Shown piece after piece: positions 11,581 through 22,920 of a DNA stretch of 64,000 bases (positions within the stretch are counted from its first letter, which is position 1; each line of letters begins with the position of its first letter). Source of the DNA: Setophaga petechia (taxonomy: Eukaryota; Chordata; Aves; Passeriformes; Parulidae); NCBI GenBank assembly GCA_024362935.1, contig JANCRA010000018.1:248001-312000 (forward strand). Reading direction: 5' to 3'. The position numbers and the translations under genes are program-made. Under the pieces are notes generated by a model. The model saw only the letters and a list, made by a program, of their open reading frames with translations. It ran no database searches and had not been told where the DNA came from.

Positions 11581-13502
11581 AGAACACTGATTAATGTGGT
11601 TATGAAAGGTAGTAAACAAAATAATGGAAAATAATTCAAATTTGTTGGTAGCGCTTTTGCAGTTGTTGGACATCAGAAAGTCAATGGTACAAGACCCACA
11701 AAATGTAAATAAAGGGTGGAAGAGGAGCCCTTCCCTTCCTCCTAAAAAATAAAAAAAAAAATAGAAAACAGCCCTGGAGTTTTGAAAACATGCTGTGTTT
11801 GATGAATCACAACCCCTCTCTTGAATGACTTTACTTAAAGGTACCAGTGCATTGCAAGTTTAATTCCTCTGGTTTGAAATCTTTCTTGAAGCTGTTTCGC
11901 TTCAAGGAGCGCTCAGTGAGTCTGGACAGGGTGGAATGAGATGATGAATGGTTCTGTGAACATCCCTGAGCGTGGGCACAAACATGGGAGCACTCAGGGA
12001 TTGCCTGGATGGAGGAGAACCAGGAGCTGGGGCAGTGCAGGGTGTTATGTGTGAGCAAAAAGACAATTTAAGTAATCTTTAAATTTCAGAACACTTTTGA
12101 GTTTCTAACATTGAATTCTAGACATCTAACTTAACCCCATGCCTGCTTTGATCCTTTTTTTCATGTTTTTATTTGTTTTATAATATATATTTTTACCCCA
12201 CCAAAAGGTAAACTCGTGGTTAGCACGACACCTTTAATTTTCTCCTTTTCATTTCTCCTTTTTATAGCACACCTTGGGACGCCTCTTTACTCCACACCTT
12301 AATTTTAATCATGCACTCAGAGCAACCTTTCTATTATTCAGGCAATCTTGGTGGAATAAAAAATGGAAATTGTTATTTGCCCTTGATGGCTCCATTTCCT
12401 GGGGAGATGTAAACACTCCAGGCTTCACTTCCCAGCTCCTAAAGCCAGACTTCCAGGTGTGTCAGGATTACACACGGAGCATTAGGAGGTTTAAAATGTT
12501 TTTCCTGCCAGGATGGGAGTGACAGCAATTTCAGGCATTTGATGCAAGGCCCCATCCCATGTTTGCTCTAATAGGGGTCGTTATAATGCCTGTTTTGGAA
12601 GGGGGGTTATTGATGAGCTGCAGCTCTGCAGAGCCCAGATTGCCTTTCCAGTCTGCTTTCTGCTCACAAGTTGTTTTCTCGGTGGGAAATAAATTGTTTT
12701 CACTGTGGGAAATGTTGGTTGTTTACTAATAAGTTGTTTTCTCGCCGGGAATAGATTTTGAATGTTAAGATGGAAGGTGGGGTTTTGCTTTGTGCTGGTG
12801 AAGGAAACACCACAAGCTTCAAGTCCCTGAGCTGTGGGGACTTTTTAAACAGAAGATTTATGGTGTCATGTGTCAGTCTTGCACCTTATGGGGTTTTATG
12901 AGGACACAGGGGATTGTACAGTGGCAGTCACTCAGAACTGAAGGAATTGTGGTGGAGCAGGCTCCTGTTGATGGAAGAGGAGCATGGATTTCACTGGAAT
13001 TTGTGCTCATCTGCAGCTCTTCCAGGGGAAGATCTGAGTCTTTGATCTGTGTCTTTCTTTGTCTCATTTCTATCAGGGGAGCACAAAGGTTGGAAAACAT
13101 TTCCAAAGCTGAGCCCAACCTGTGGCTGATCCTCACCTTGTCAGCCTGACCAGTGTTTGTAGGTGAAAAGTCCTGAAATCCCCCCAAAGTGCAGCTGGAT
13201 GTGGGGTGTGTTTGCTTCCTTCACAGCAAACCTCCCAGGATTCATCACAACTCCAACAAAATCCCCCCAGTGTGGTGGTGGGAACACTGGATTGACGTTT
13301 TCTTCTGGAGCTGTTTGGACAGAATGAATTGTAACTGAAATATGTTCAGAGGAACAAGGGTTTCATAGCTGGAAAAACGGGATTGAGTGGGAAAATATTC
13401 AGAAATTAATTTATTTCCTATCTTTTTCTTCAAATTTTGCTTCTGCAGCCAAAGTAACATTTTGATGATGCGTTTTTGTATGAGATTTCTGAGCTCATCC
13501 TA
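11581..13502. other. Unique non-coding sequence with a small degenerate repeat
   Basis: No gene recognised. At 12668-12757 the block AAGTTGTTTTCTCG recurs 63 bp apart, with a more diverged middle copy (AAATTGTTTTCACTGTGGGAAA), a small local duplication. The rest shows nothing I can name. Confidence 0.65.
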
Positions 13503-13613
13503 GAATTCATAGAATTGTTGTAGAATAATTTGGGTTGGAATGGGACCTCAAAATTCATCTCATTCCAGCACCCTGCCATGGGTCAGGACAACTTCCACTG
13601 GACCAGGTCGTGG
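13503..13613 (-). mobile_element. CR1 LINE fragment
   Basis: Reverse-oriented CR1 3' end: a left-edge tail-like GAATTCATAGAATTG, then TTTGGGTTGGAATGGGACCT, 'ccctgccatgggtcagg' and 'cttccactggaccaggt'. The 5' side ends abruptly at about 13613, where a plus-strand CR1 begins. Confidence 0.85.
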
Positions 13614-13813
13614 CATTCAGGGGGAATTTCTTCATGGAAAGTGTTGTTAAACATGGGAAGGAGTTTGGAGTGCCCATCCCTGGAGATGTCCAAGGAAGAC
13701 CTGGAGGTGACACTCAGAGCTCTGGGCTGGGGATAAAGTTGGGATGGGGAACAGGTTGGACTTGATGGCCCTGGAGGGCTTTTCCAACCAAAATATTTCT
13801 GGAATTCTGTGAT
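13614..13813 (+). mobile_element. CR1 LINE fragment, head-to-head with the previous one
   Basis: Plus-oriented CR1 3' region: GGGGGAATTTCTTCATGG, 'gtttggagtgcccatccctgg', 'ggttggacttgatggccctgg', 'gggcttttccaacc', ending GGAATTCTGTGAT. Its truncated 5' edge abuts the 5' edge of the minus-strand fragment on the left, so both 3' tails point outward. Confidence 0.87.
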
Positions 13814-13880
13814 AGCAGTGAAGTAAAAAAGACCAAATTCCATCCAGGGAATGCATTTCCTTATATTTTTTGGATACATT

Positions 13881-14040
13881 GGATATTAGGGAATATTTCT
13901 TGGAGTGGAGTCACCATCCCTGGAAGTGTCCAAAAAAAAATGTGTGGATGTGGTGATTTTGGACATAATTTAGCAGTGCTGGTTTAATAATTGGATTTAA
14001 TCTTGGAGGCCTTTTCCTACCTTAATGATTCCATGGTTCT
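13881..14040 (+). mobile_element. CR1 LINE fragment, diverged
   Basis: A more decayed plus-strand CR1: GGGAATATTTCTTGGAGTGG, 'tcaccatccctggaagtgtcc', 'ggaggccttttcctacctt', and a tail-like ATGATTCCATGGTTCTGGG. Divergence from the neighbouring copy suggests an older insertion rather than a duplication of it. Confidence 0.75.
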
Positions 14041-14760
14041 GGGAAATATTAAAGGAAATTTGATACACATTTTCTGTTACACTTCTGTTCAGGTGAAATA
14101 CAAGATTTGTGTGTTTTCAGGAGGTTTTGAACTTGTTAATAATTTTCTTGTGATGAAATGGGATAAAACTATTGGAGAGGGCTTTTCTGAGGGAAGCACA
14201 AGCTGGATTTCCAGCAGCCAGAACTGGGATGTGCAAACACACTGTACACTTGGACATGTATGGCTTTTAAATGGGGAGAAAAAACCAAATTATTTTACCT
14301 GGGGGGAACTTGTTTGACTGGGTAGGATAGATATTCCCTCAAAAATGGGCTCCATGGTCCCCATTTCTTTTCCTGGAACACTCCCAGAAAACTGAAAGAT
14401 GTCAAAAAATTTGATATTTTGCATCTATTGGAGAATTTGCATAGAGTAACTTCAGTTCCTGCTGTAATTCATTGGGTGCCTTCTGTGAACACAGATGTGA
14501 GCCCTTGGTGCTCTCCATAAATTCAAAGAATGACTGCAAAATGATATATCTAAAAAAAATAAACTTAAAAAAAGCAGATAAAACCAAGGAAAAATCTGAG
14601 CAGGGGGTGAAGAATTTGCCAGATGTGCAGAAGAGAAATCACAGCAATAAAAGGCAGCAGCTGCTGGAGGGTGGGATCCTCCTTCCAGGCTGGGAGAAAC
14701 TCTTGGGGTCAGCCCAGGGCCTTGCTGGGCCACCAGAAACTTCTCTCTGATTCCTGAACC
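14041..14760. other. Unique non-coding sequence
   Basis: No gene or repeat recognised. Frames of 92-108 codons on both strands overlap and have no recognisable domains. Confidence 0.6.
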
Positions 14761-14885
14761 GTGGAATCATTCAGGTTGGAAAAGCCCTCCAAGATTTTGG
14801 AGCTGAACCTTTCCCCAGCCCTGCCAATCCCACCAGTGTCCCCACGTGCCACATCCACAGGGCTCTGAAATCCCACCAGGGGTGC
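14761..14885 (-). mobile_element. CR1 LINE fragment
   Basis: Reverse-oriented CR1 3' end of a second subfamily type: GTGGAATCATTCAGGTTGG, AAAAGCCCTCCAAGAT, then a 'cagccctgccaatcccacca' block. The AAAAGCCCTC wording separates it from the GGGACCTTAAA type seen elsewhere in the window. Confidence 0.78.
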
Positions 14886-15346
14886 TGGGAAAGGAAGAAT
14901 CTTGGAGGGAAAGAATATTTAAATGCTTGGAGTAGGAATTCAGATTTGGGTATTTAAAAGGAAGTGAAGTCCAGCATCTCTGTGTGGCAAAATGGAATTT
15001 GAATTTGTTTCCCAAACTGAGCTATACAAAATTCTTCTCTCAAGCACAGGATGCAAAGGAGATGTTTTAGGTCACCTTCCTTAAGGTTTTTTCTCTCTTT
15101 TTTTCAATTTTATTTTAAAGATTTTCTTTGGGGTTTTAAATTGTATTTTATTCTGTCTCCATCCTTGCAGCTCTTTACCTTTTTGGGCACTCTGAATATT
15201 TTCCCACTCAATCCCATTTTTCCAGCTATGAAACCTTTGTTCCTCTGAATGCATTTCAGTCCAAGTTTGTTCTGTCCAAACACCTTCAGAAGAAAATGTC
15301 AATCCAGTGTTTCCATTCAGGTCTCTGCTCTCTGGAGCCAAAAGTC

Positions 15347-15470
15347 CTGGAATTACAGAACTTTTTAGGCTGGAAAAGCCCTCTGGGTGCAGCCCTTAAC
15401 CCAGCACTGCCAGCCTGTGTCCCCCACTGCCACCACTCAATTTCCACCCAGTTTTGGTGGCTTTCCTCAG
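15347..15470 (-). mobile_element. CR1 LINE fragment
   Basis: Reverse-oriented 3' piece: CTGGAATTACAGAACTTTTT, then AGGCTGGAAAAGCCCTCTGG, 'cccagcactgccagcctgtg'. It shares the AAAAGCCCTC form with the copy at 14761 and is probably of the same subfamily. Confidence 0.72.
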
Positions 15471-16966
15471 GTTTTTCTCCATCCATTCTATATTTTTACA
15501 AATTTGGATGCCCAAAATGCAGCTCAGTGCTCCAGGGGATGACTCCCCAAGGACACAGGGAGAGGAATCATCCTTATCTCTCCTTCCCCCTCACTTTTGA
15601 TATCAGTTTTGATCTGTCTGATAAAAAGCTGTCACCGCCTAAAGTCACCAAACTGGGGCTGGAGGGAGAAGCTCACGCTGGCATTTGGATGTTAATAAAT
15701 ATTTAGAAAGGTAAAAAGGCTCTAAATGGGAATTTTGTGGTGTTGGAGTAGAGGAACAGATGGATTTCTGCTGTGGTTTCATTTAGGTCAAGGAAAATCT
15801 AATTAACAGAAATTACAGCAGTTGAGTCTGGTATTAGTGCTGTATTCACAGAAACTATGATTTTTACATTAAAAAAGGTAATTATCTGTTCTGAGAAGCA
15901 GTAGAGGAGGCATAAGAGCTGTCAGAGGGCATTTGGTGTATTTTACCATGGAATTTTAGTGCTAAATCTAATTAGAATATCGATTTTTTTCAGAGATGGT
16001 GAGACTGGGTGGATTGCTCCTGAAATGAGGAGCAGTGATTCCTATTTAGCAGTCTTCCAGGGAATTTATCAGGGCTTCTTAGGCTTTGTTTTGTGGGCAT
16101 AGCTGGGAAAAATAATCCAAGTGGATTTTTCAAATGGGTTATTTGAATTGAGTTCTGAATTGTAGACAACCAGAGACTGAGAATTCAAGTCTTTAATTGG
16201 CCTTAGAGATGAATTAAGCAAAACTGAAATAAAGCTTTGTTAATTCTGAATGTCTGAGACGCTTCATAGCTGTTAAGGCAATTTTAACTAATCCCCTTTA
16301 ACTTGATATTTCCAGTTAATTTGGATTTATATCTCAGTGTCTCTGTGCTGACAAACCCTTTTATAAAACCCATGTTAAAATGAGCTTTTTGTAGGGATAA
16401 AGTGAAATTTTGTTGTGCATCTCAATGGAATGGTACCACTTTTCTGAAATCCAGGGGGTTTTCCTTCTTGCAGGAATTGTGACAAGGCAAACATTTGGAT
16501 GACTAATTTTAATTGCTAATTTCTAATTAATTGATTTTTCAGGTGTGTTCTTGAAGATTTTTCTTTTCTTTGGAACAAGCCTTACCTTTGTCAGGCAAAA
16601 TTCAAAATTGTATCATTTTTAATGAGACCCTGAGCATTTTTTAATTTGAAAAACGTGACTTTGTACATTCAGAGATTGCCTCGTGTACAAAACTTTACAA
16701 ACCTTCCCGGAGAAACAACTGACAGAACTTTATAAATAACAAACCTGGAGAAACAATTTACAAACACCTTTAAAAATCCCTGTGGTGGAGAGGCGTGGTC
16801 TGAAAAGCTGGAGAGGAAAGCTCAGCTTGTTCTGGGGCTGGGTCTGAGCCTGTTCAGGGTGAGCAGAGTCACGTCCTGGGTGGCATTTAATGATTTTGTC
16901 ATTGTTCTGACATTGCTGGTCATTTATCCAACCTGCCTCGCTGGGGGTCTGACACTCAGAGTTGTC
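15471..16966. other. Unique AT-rich non-coding sequence
   Basis: Repeat-poor and fairly AT-rich from about 15700 onward, with many TAATT cores. No gene is seen. Stretches like this are the places where conserved non-coding elements would be expected, but conservation cannot be judged from one sequence. Confidence 0.6.
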
Positions 16967-16970
16967 CCAG

Positions 16971-17676
16971 TGATAGTGGAGCCCTGAAAATGTTAAAGAC
17001 AGAACTCTAAAATGCCAGGCTTTGTGTTTTCTCAGATCACTGCACCTGTGTAAGCAGTGTGATAAATGATATCATTGTTAGATGTGATGATTGTTTAGTA
17101 ATTAAGTATAATTATTATATAACCATAAGAAGAATCATGAGGACGTGTGTTGGAAATTTAACGGGGGCTATGTTTAGCTGAAATCTATGTATACAATAGA
17201 ACAATGTGAGTTTAATAATTAACATGAAAGTTATGTAAGGATGGAGTATAAAACACCTTCACCTCCAATGTATGGTCAGAATTAGATTTGGGTTGTGTCG
17301 CTATCAGACACGAAGGAACACGAGCACACACCTCTTTCAAGGTGAAGGAAAAAAGGGAAGGTTTATTTTTCTGACTCCTATATTTATAGTTTTACAAAGG
17401 TGACAGAGGATTGGAGGGTGACAGTGACACCTCTCCAATGACACTGGCTACAACAACAGTCCATCAATTCTCTCCTCCTCCATCAAAGGAATGTGAACAA
17501 CGAGTTATTTACAAGAAAGTGCGTGATAAAGTTCCTTAGAAGAATGTCAACATCAGAAGGCCTTGAGAATCTTAAAAAACCAGGGTGACAAGGTTGTAAT
17601 ACCCCAATTCCCAGAGCTCTTAATTAAAAGCACCCCATATAATCACTGTGTGATTCTGTGTATTTGAACGCCAACA
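16971..17676 (+). mobile_element. Solo LTR, class I (ERV1-type), split by a nested LTR
   Basis: Starts TGATAGTGGAGCCCT and ends AACGCCAACA, flanked by the 4-bp duplication CCAG (16967-16970 and 17677-17680). Removing the insert at 17296-17590 and its duplicated 6 bp leaves about 405 bp, matching the 404-bp intact copy at 33149-33552 with few differences. Four-base target duplications are typical of class I (gammaretrovirus-like) elements. A TATAAAA box lies at 17247-17253 on the plus strand, which sets the likely orientation. No viral interior adjoins it. Confidence 0.88.
17296..17590 (-). mobile_element. Solo LTR, class II (ERVK-type), nested in the class I LTR
   Basis: A 295-bp insert with TGTCGC...GTGACA ends. 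Flanks are GGGTTG (17290-17295) and AGGTTG (17591-17596), a 6-bp duplication with one mismatch. The uninterrupted paralogue at 33149 reads GGGTTGTAATACC at the same place, which confirms the insertion point. On the minus strand it has a TATA-like CTATAAATATAG (17389-17378) followed by an AATAAA signal (17367-17362), so transcription would run leftwards. It is not similar in sequence to the 9419/45767 family. Confidence 0.93.
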
Positions 17677-17680
17677 CCAG

Positions 17681-18095
17681 GAGCAGATTTGGAGCCAAGC
17701 AGGGCTCTGTGACAGAGGATGATCCATGGGCAGGAGCTGCCCCGTTGGTGTTTCTGTGGAGATGGCCAAGGTGATGGAACGAGCTCGGGAACATCCGGAA
17801 CGGCTCATCGGGGATCCAGAGACCTTCTGCTTAAACATTTCTCACTTCATTAAGAAACCCAAGTCAGTAAAAGTTAACTGCTCCATAATCACTGGCTTCT
17901 GAAGACAATTTGCCATCAAATTAGGTGGGATATTGAGAGGGAAGGGCTGTCTCACATTTGAACTCCCATAAAAGAGCTTTTGAGGGACGTTTTTCCTCCC
18001 CTGGTGAGCAGTGCATGTTCAGATTTATCCAAGTGACGTTTCCAGCCTGGAATATCAGCTGGGCGCCCTAGAAAATCTTGCCAATCATCTTCCCA
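17681..18095. other. Unique non-coding sequence
   Basis: Spacer between the nested LTR pair and the minisatellite. Nothing recognised. Confidence 0.6.
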
Positions 18096-19689
18096 CTTGA
18101 TCTTTGGGGATAAATTGGGAAGTGCTGTTTTCCCTGGGTTTCATGATCTTTGGGCATAAATTGGGAAGTGCTGTTTTCCCTGGGATCCATGTTGGTTTCA
18201 TGATCTTTGGGGATAAATTGGGAAGTGCTGTTTTCCCTGGGTTTCATGTTTGGCTTCATGATCTTTGGGGATGAATTGGGAAGTGCTGTTTTCCCTGGAT
18301 TTCATGATCTTTGGGCATAAATTGGGAAGTGCTGTTTTCCCTGGGTTTCATGATCTTTGGGGATAAATTGAGAAGTGCTATTTTCCCTGGGTTCCATGTT
18401 GGTTTCATGATCTTTGGGGATAAATTGGGAAGCACTGTTTTCCCTGGGTTTCATGATCTTTGGGGATAAATTGGGAAGTGCTTTTTTCCTTGGGTTTCAT
18501 GTTGGTTTCATGATCTTTGGGGATAAATTGGGAAGTGCTTTTTTCCCTGGGTTCCATGTTGGTTTCATGATCTTTGGGGATTAATTGAAAAGTGCTTTTT
18601 TCCCTGGGTTCCATGTTGGTTTCATGATCTTTGGGGATAAATTGAAAAGTGCTTTTTTCCCTGGGTTTCATGATCTTTGGGGATTAATTGAAAAGTGCTG
18701 TTTTCCCTCGGTTCCATGTTGGTTTCGTGATCTTTGGGGATAAATTGGGATGCACTATTTTCCCTGGGTTCCATGTTGGTTTCATGATTTTTGGGGATAA
18801 ATTGGGAAGTGCTGTTTTCCGTGGGTTCCATGTTGGTTTCATGATCTTTGGGGATAAATTGGGATGCACTATTTTCCCTGGATTTCATGATCTTTGGGAA
18901 TAAATTGTGAAATGCTGTTTTCCCTGGGATCCATGTTGGTTTCATGATCTTTGGGGATAAATTGAAAAGTGCTTTTTTCCCTGGGTTTCATGATCTTTGG
19001 GGATAAATTGGGAAGTGCTGTTTTCCCTGGGTTCCATGTTGGTTTCATAATTTTTGGGGATAAATTGGGAAGTGCTGTTTTCCCTGGGTTCCATGTTGGT
19101 TTCATGATCTTTGGGGATAAATTGGGAACGCTATTTTCCCTGGGTTTCTTGTTGGTTTCATGATCTTTGGGGATGAATTGGGAAGTGCTGTTTTCCCTGG
19201 GTTTCATGATCTTTGGGGATGAATTGGGAAGTGCTGTTTTCCCTGGGTTCCACATTGGTTTCATGATTTTTGGGGATAAATTGGGAAGTGCTGTTTTCCC
19301 TGGGTTTCATGTTGGTTTCATGATCTTTGGGGATAAATTGGGATGCACTATTTTCCCTGGGTTTCATGATCTTTGGGGATAATTTGGGAAGTGCTATTTT
19401 CCCTGGGTTCCATGTTGGTTTCATGATCTTTGGGGATAAATTGGGAAGTGCTGTTTTCCCTGGGTTCCATGTTGGTTTCATGATCTTTGGGGATAAATTG
19501 AGAAGTGCTGTTTTCCCTGGGTTTCATGATCTTTGGGGATAATTTGGGAAGTGCTGTTTTCCCTGGGTTCCATGTTGGTTTCATGATCTTTGGGGATAAT
19601 TTGGGAAGTGCTATTTTCCCTGGGTTCCATGTTGGTTTCATGATCTTTGGGGATAATTTGGGAAGTGCTGTTTTCCCTGGGTTTCATGT
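18096..19689. repeat. Minisatellite with two unit lengths (46 and 57 bp)
   Basis: About 30 units built on TTTCATGATCTTTGGGGATA followed by AATTGGGAAGTGCTGTTTTC and CCTGGG. Short units run directly into the next TTTCATGATC (46 bp). Long units carry an extra 11-bp TTCCATGTTGG before it (57 bp). The two types are intermixed along the array. Variants recur: GGATGCACTATTTT for GGAAGTGCTGTTTT, AATTGAAAAGTGC, and GGATAATTTGGG near the right end. Because 57 is a multiple of three, several frames stay open on both strands with a 19-residue period; these are artefacts and not genes. Confidence 0.96.
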
Positions 19690-22600
19690 GGAAGGGAGAG
19701 GAGGGAGCTCAAGGATGTGAAATGGCTCCAATGGGTTTGGCTGGCTCTTGTATTCCTTGGAAATTCCAACATCTCTTCAGTGGATCAGTTTGGGAGCTCT
19801 GTTCTCCACCATTGACCATGAGAAGAGAAAATTCAGGGTCAAATATTTTTGCAGCTCAAGATGAATTTGTGGCAATTTCAGGATGAGGCTGTTTGACTTT
19901 GGCACAGTCCCTTCAGGTGTGGGAAATTTGGCAATTTTCCTAAATTTAGACAAACATGACTTCAATACCTTGGAATAAACTTCACATCTTAAATATTTCC
20001 AACTGCTGTTAGCACCCGAGTAACTGAGCTGCTGCTGCATGAACAAAATTAAATGTCAGCTGAAACAAGTGTTACTGCTTAATGGCATGAAAGAAACTGA
20101 GCTATGGCTCAAGAATTTCTGGGTATTGATATTCTTCAGAAGATTTTTAATGTATTTCAGGGTTTAGAAGGTTTAGAAGATTTAGTTGTTACCCTTTCAT
20201 TAATTACTGTCACATTTTTAAAATTATATTGGAATTTCCTTCTCATCCAACTATATTTTTACTTCAATTCTTAACTTTTTTTTTCCACATAATAAACTTC
20301 ATTAGTGAGTAGGATTTAGCCTGATTTTTTATGTAGCTTATCCAAACTGAAGCACATCAACCAGGAGCTCTAAAAACGCTGGAATGGGAATGTTTACAGA
20401 CCTCTGACAAATACTGAGCTGTTGATTGCAGAGATATTTTTATGAGTGAGTAGCAAATGTTTCTGGAGAGATCATTTACAGTGAGGCTGCTCTGATTGAG
20501 TTATTTGCTGCATTTCTGTGGCGCTTTATTTTTATTTTTTTTTTCGGTAGATGTTTGTTTTTCTCCAAGGGAAGTCACAATAAAAGATGAGTCTGAAAAT
20601 AGACCCCGTGTCTGGTGGTAATGGATGCTCTGCTATAAATAGTGGGACTTCTGGGGGCTTTTTGGATGTCACAATGAAATCAATCTTGGGATAATTATGC
20701 TGCTGTGAAGGAGCTGGAACATCAGCTTAGTCTTTTATGTGTGAATGTATAGGAGTGACTTTATTGATAGAACAATAATTGGGCATTATGAGAACTGCCC
20801 AGCATCTTCCCCAAGTGTGGAAGTGCCTGTGAGGGTAACAAAAACTCAAATTTGATCTGATCCCAGCAGCTTTTCCATAGCCAGGGAGTTCCTTCTTTGC
20901 CTCAGTCACCAGGAATGTAAGAAAATGCAGTTTTTCATCATAATGCAAGCAGCAATCAAAAAGTCTTAATATTTTTGTTTCCTTCCAGAGGGAAATGAAG
21001 TGTGAATGACATATTTTGTCCCATTTTGCCAATACATTTGTTAGAAATGTTTTCTTATTAAATGGTTTTAGGAGGGGGCTCTTCTTATCTGTGATCTGAG
21101 TCTTGTGTATCTCACATGAGATTTTTACACCAAAACAAATATTAAATAAGAAAGAGCTTTTTTGGTTAAAAAAACCCCAAAAATCCTAGATTAAATTTAG
21201 AATCTGAATATTTTAGGACTAAGAAAGTAGTGGCCCAAAAAGACCAGTAATATTTATGTTAAAAAGGGAATGCTTTAAATGCTTTAAAGGGAAGACAGTT
21301 TTGGGAACTCTAAGTAAATTCCTCCACTAAAAATGTGGGAAGAAGTTTTGTTTTCCTGCTTAGCTTTGCTCTGGGATGTGGTGCTAACAGAGGGAAAAGA
21401 GATTCCTTCTTAATATTTTGTAATTATTTTCTAGTTCTGCAGCAAGGGTATCGGGTTTTCATTGCACAGGACAGTTGTACATAAAAAGCTGGAAAATATA
21501 ATAGAATTACTGGAAAGAAAATGATTTTGTGGATGTCTTTAAGTCCTTCCCATGGCTGGCACTGTGGAGATTCCTCCTTGGGCCAGTCTGGCTGATGTCA
21601 CTCAAATATTTGGATGGCTCCCAGGAGAAATAATCACTGATTTTACAGCAGAGAAACTGTTAATCCATTTCCCTGCCTTATGTACATGTAGATTTTATGT
21701 GCATATAGATTCAAGGAGAATGAAGACTTCAGGAGAAAGCTCAAAAATGACATTTCTTACACCTTCGTGGCTATTAAAATAAGAGCATTTGAGTCCAGCC
21801 CTATCTATAGACAAGTTATAAATAGGTTCCAGCCAGCAAACGATTTGTCACCAGCAATTATTAAAAACTTTCCAGTTAAATCCAAGTAATAACCTCCTCC
21901 TTAAAAACAGAGAGGGGCTGAATTATTATTTTAGGTTTCATCTGGGTCATTTTCAAACATGAATAAAACATTTCCCTTGCACGAGCCATTCATCTCCACG
22001 AAACCTTCAGCAAGGGTCACAGAAATGACCAGCAGAGGTGAAGATGTTCATGCAGATTTCGTGGTGATGGAAAAGCTTTTTTGGAAACAAGGGGAGAAAG
22101 CAGAATGTGAGAAGAAATCCATCAGTGGAGGGGGGAGGAATGAAGGGCTTTACTCAAATGGCACCACGACTGAATCAGTCAGGGGGCTGAAGGCTTATTT
22201 CCAACAAAATATGTTCACCCAGCTATTAAGAGTGTCCTCGTGAGGAATTCCTGCTGTGTGGGACATCAGTCACAGGCAAATCTCCTGGCTTGTATTGAAA
22301 TTGCTGGGTGAAAAGGTGATTTCAAGTCTCCAGTGATTGTTACTGGATTATCCATCAGGGCAGAGTGAAATGGCAAAGCTTTATTGTCTGATACTGCCTT
22401 GCAAAATTGGTATTAGGTTAAATCACCTTGGTTGGTCATAAATCAGAGACACGAGGGTGAAAAATGAATATACACAAGCCTTTATTGCTGTGGCTTTGTT
22501 TGTGGCTTTTTCCACTAATTCCTGCTTAAAATTCAGCTCTGGCTGCTGGAAAAACAATCCCAAACCCATCAGTAGCTGTAAGGGCCTGACAGGAGCAGGG

Positions 22601-22724
22601 ATTTGGGGGAGATGCTGCAAATATTTGTGAGAGGGCACTGGCTCTGCAAAAATCATGGAGGAATCAAATGGAATTTACAAAATTTGCAGAATTTAACTGC
22701 AAAACTCATCTCTGGGTGCTTAAT
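19690..22724. other. Unique AT-rich non-coding sequence
   Basis: Three kilobases without recognisable repeats or genes. It contains a MEF2-type site CTATAAATAG (20633-20642) and a variant TTATAAATAG near 21817. A 94-codon frame at 21959-22243 has no recognisable domain. Candidate conserved non-coding territory, unproven. Confidence 0.6.
20633..20642 (+). promoter_or_regulatory. MEF2-type consensus site
   Basis: CTATAAATAG matches the MEF2 consensus YTAWWWWTAR exactly. Identical words occur at 26751-26760 and 40045-40054. A motif match alone does not show binding. Confidence 0.3.
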
Positions 22725-22920
22725 GCCTTGATCTGATGAGGAATTCAGGGGAGTTGGGCACTTGGACTCTTCCAAGGATGCAGGGGCAGCCACAGCTGCT
22801 CTGGGCACCCTGTGCCAGGGCCTGCCCACCCTCACAGGGGGAATTTCTTCCCAATTTCCCATCAATCCCTGTCCTTTGGTAGTGGGAGCCATTCCCTGTG
22901 TCCTGACACTCCATGAACAA
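22725..22920 (-). mobile_element. CR1 LINE fragment, lacking the 3' terminus
   Basis: Reverse-oriented CR1: 'gggcacttggactcttcca', 'gcagccacagctgctctggg', 'gtgccagggcctgcccaccc', 'cacagggggaatttcttccc', and GGAGCCATTCCCTGTGTCCT. The terminal block with GGTTGG is missing, so both ends are truncated or decayed. Confidence 0.85.

Noticed and set aside
13503..13813. Twin-primed single CR1 insertion
   Set aside because: Both halves carry their own 3' terminal region pointing outward; twin-priming would leave one tail only.
18068..19720. Repeat-protein-like frames on both strands
   Set aside because: Produced by the 57-bp unit being divisible by three; open in several frames and both strands, so not coding.
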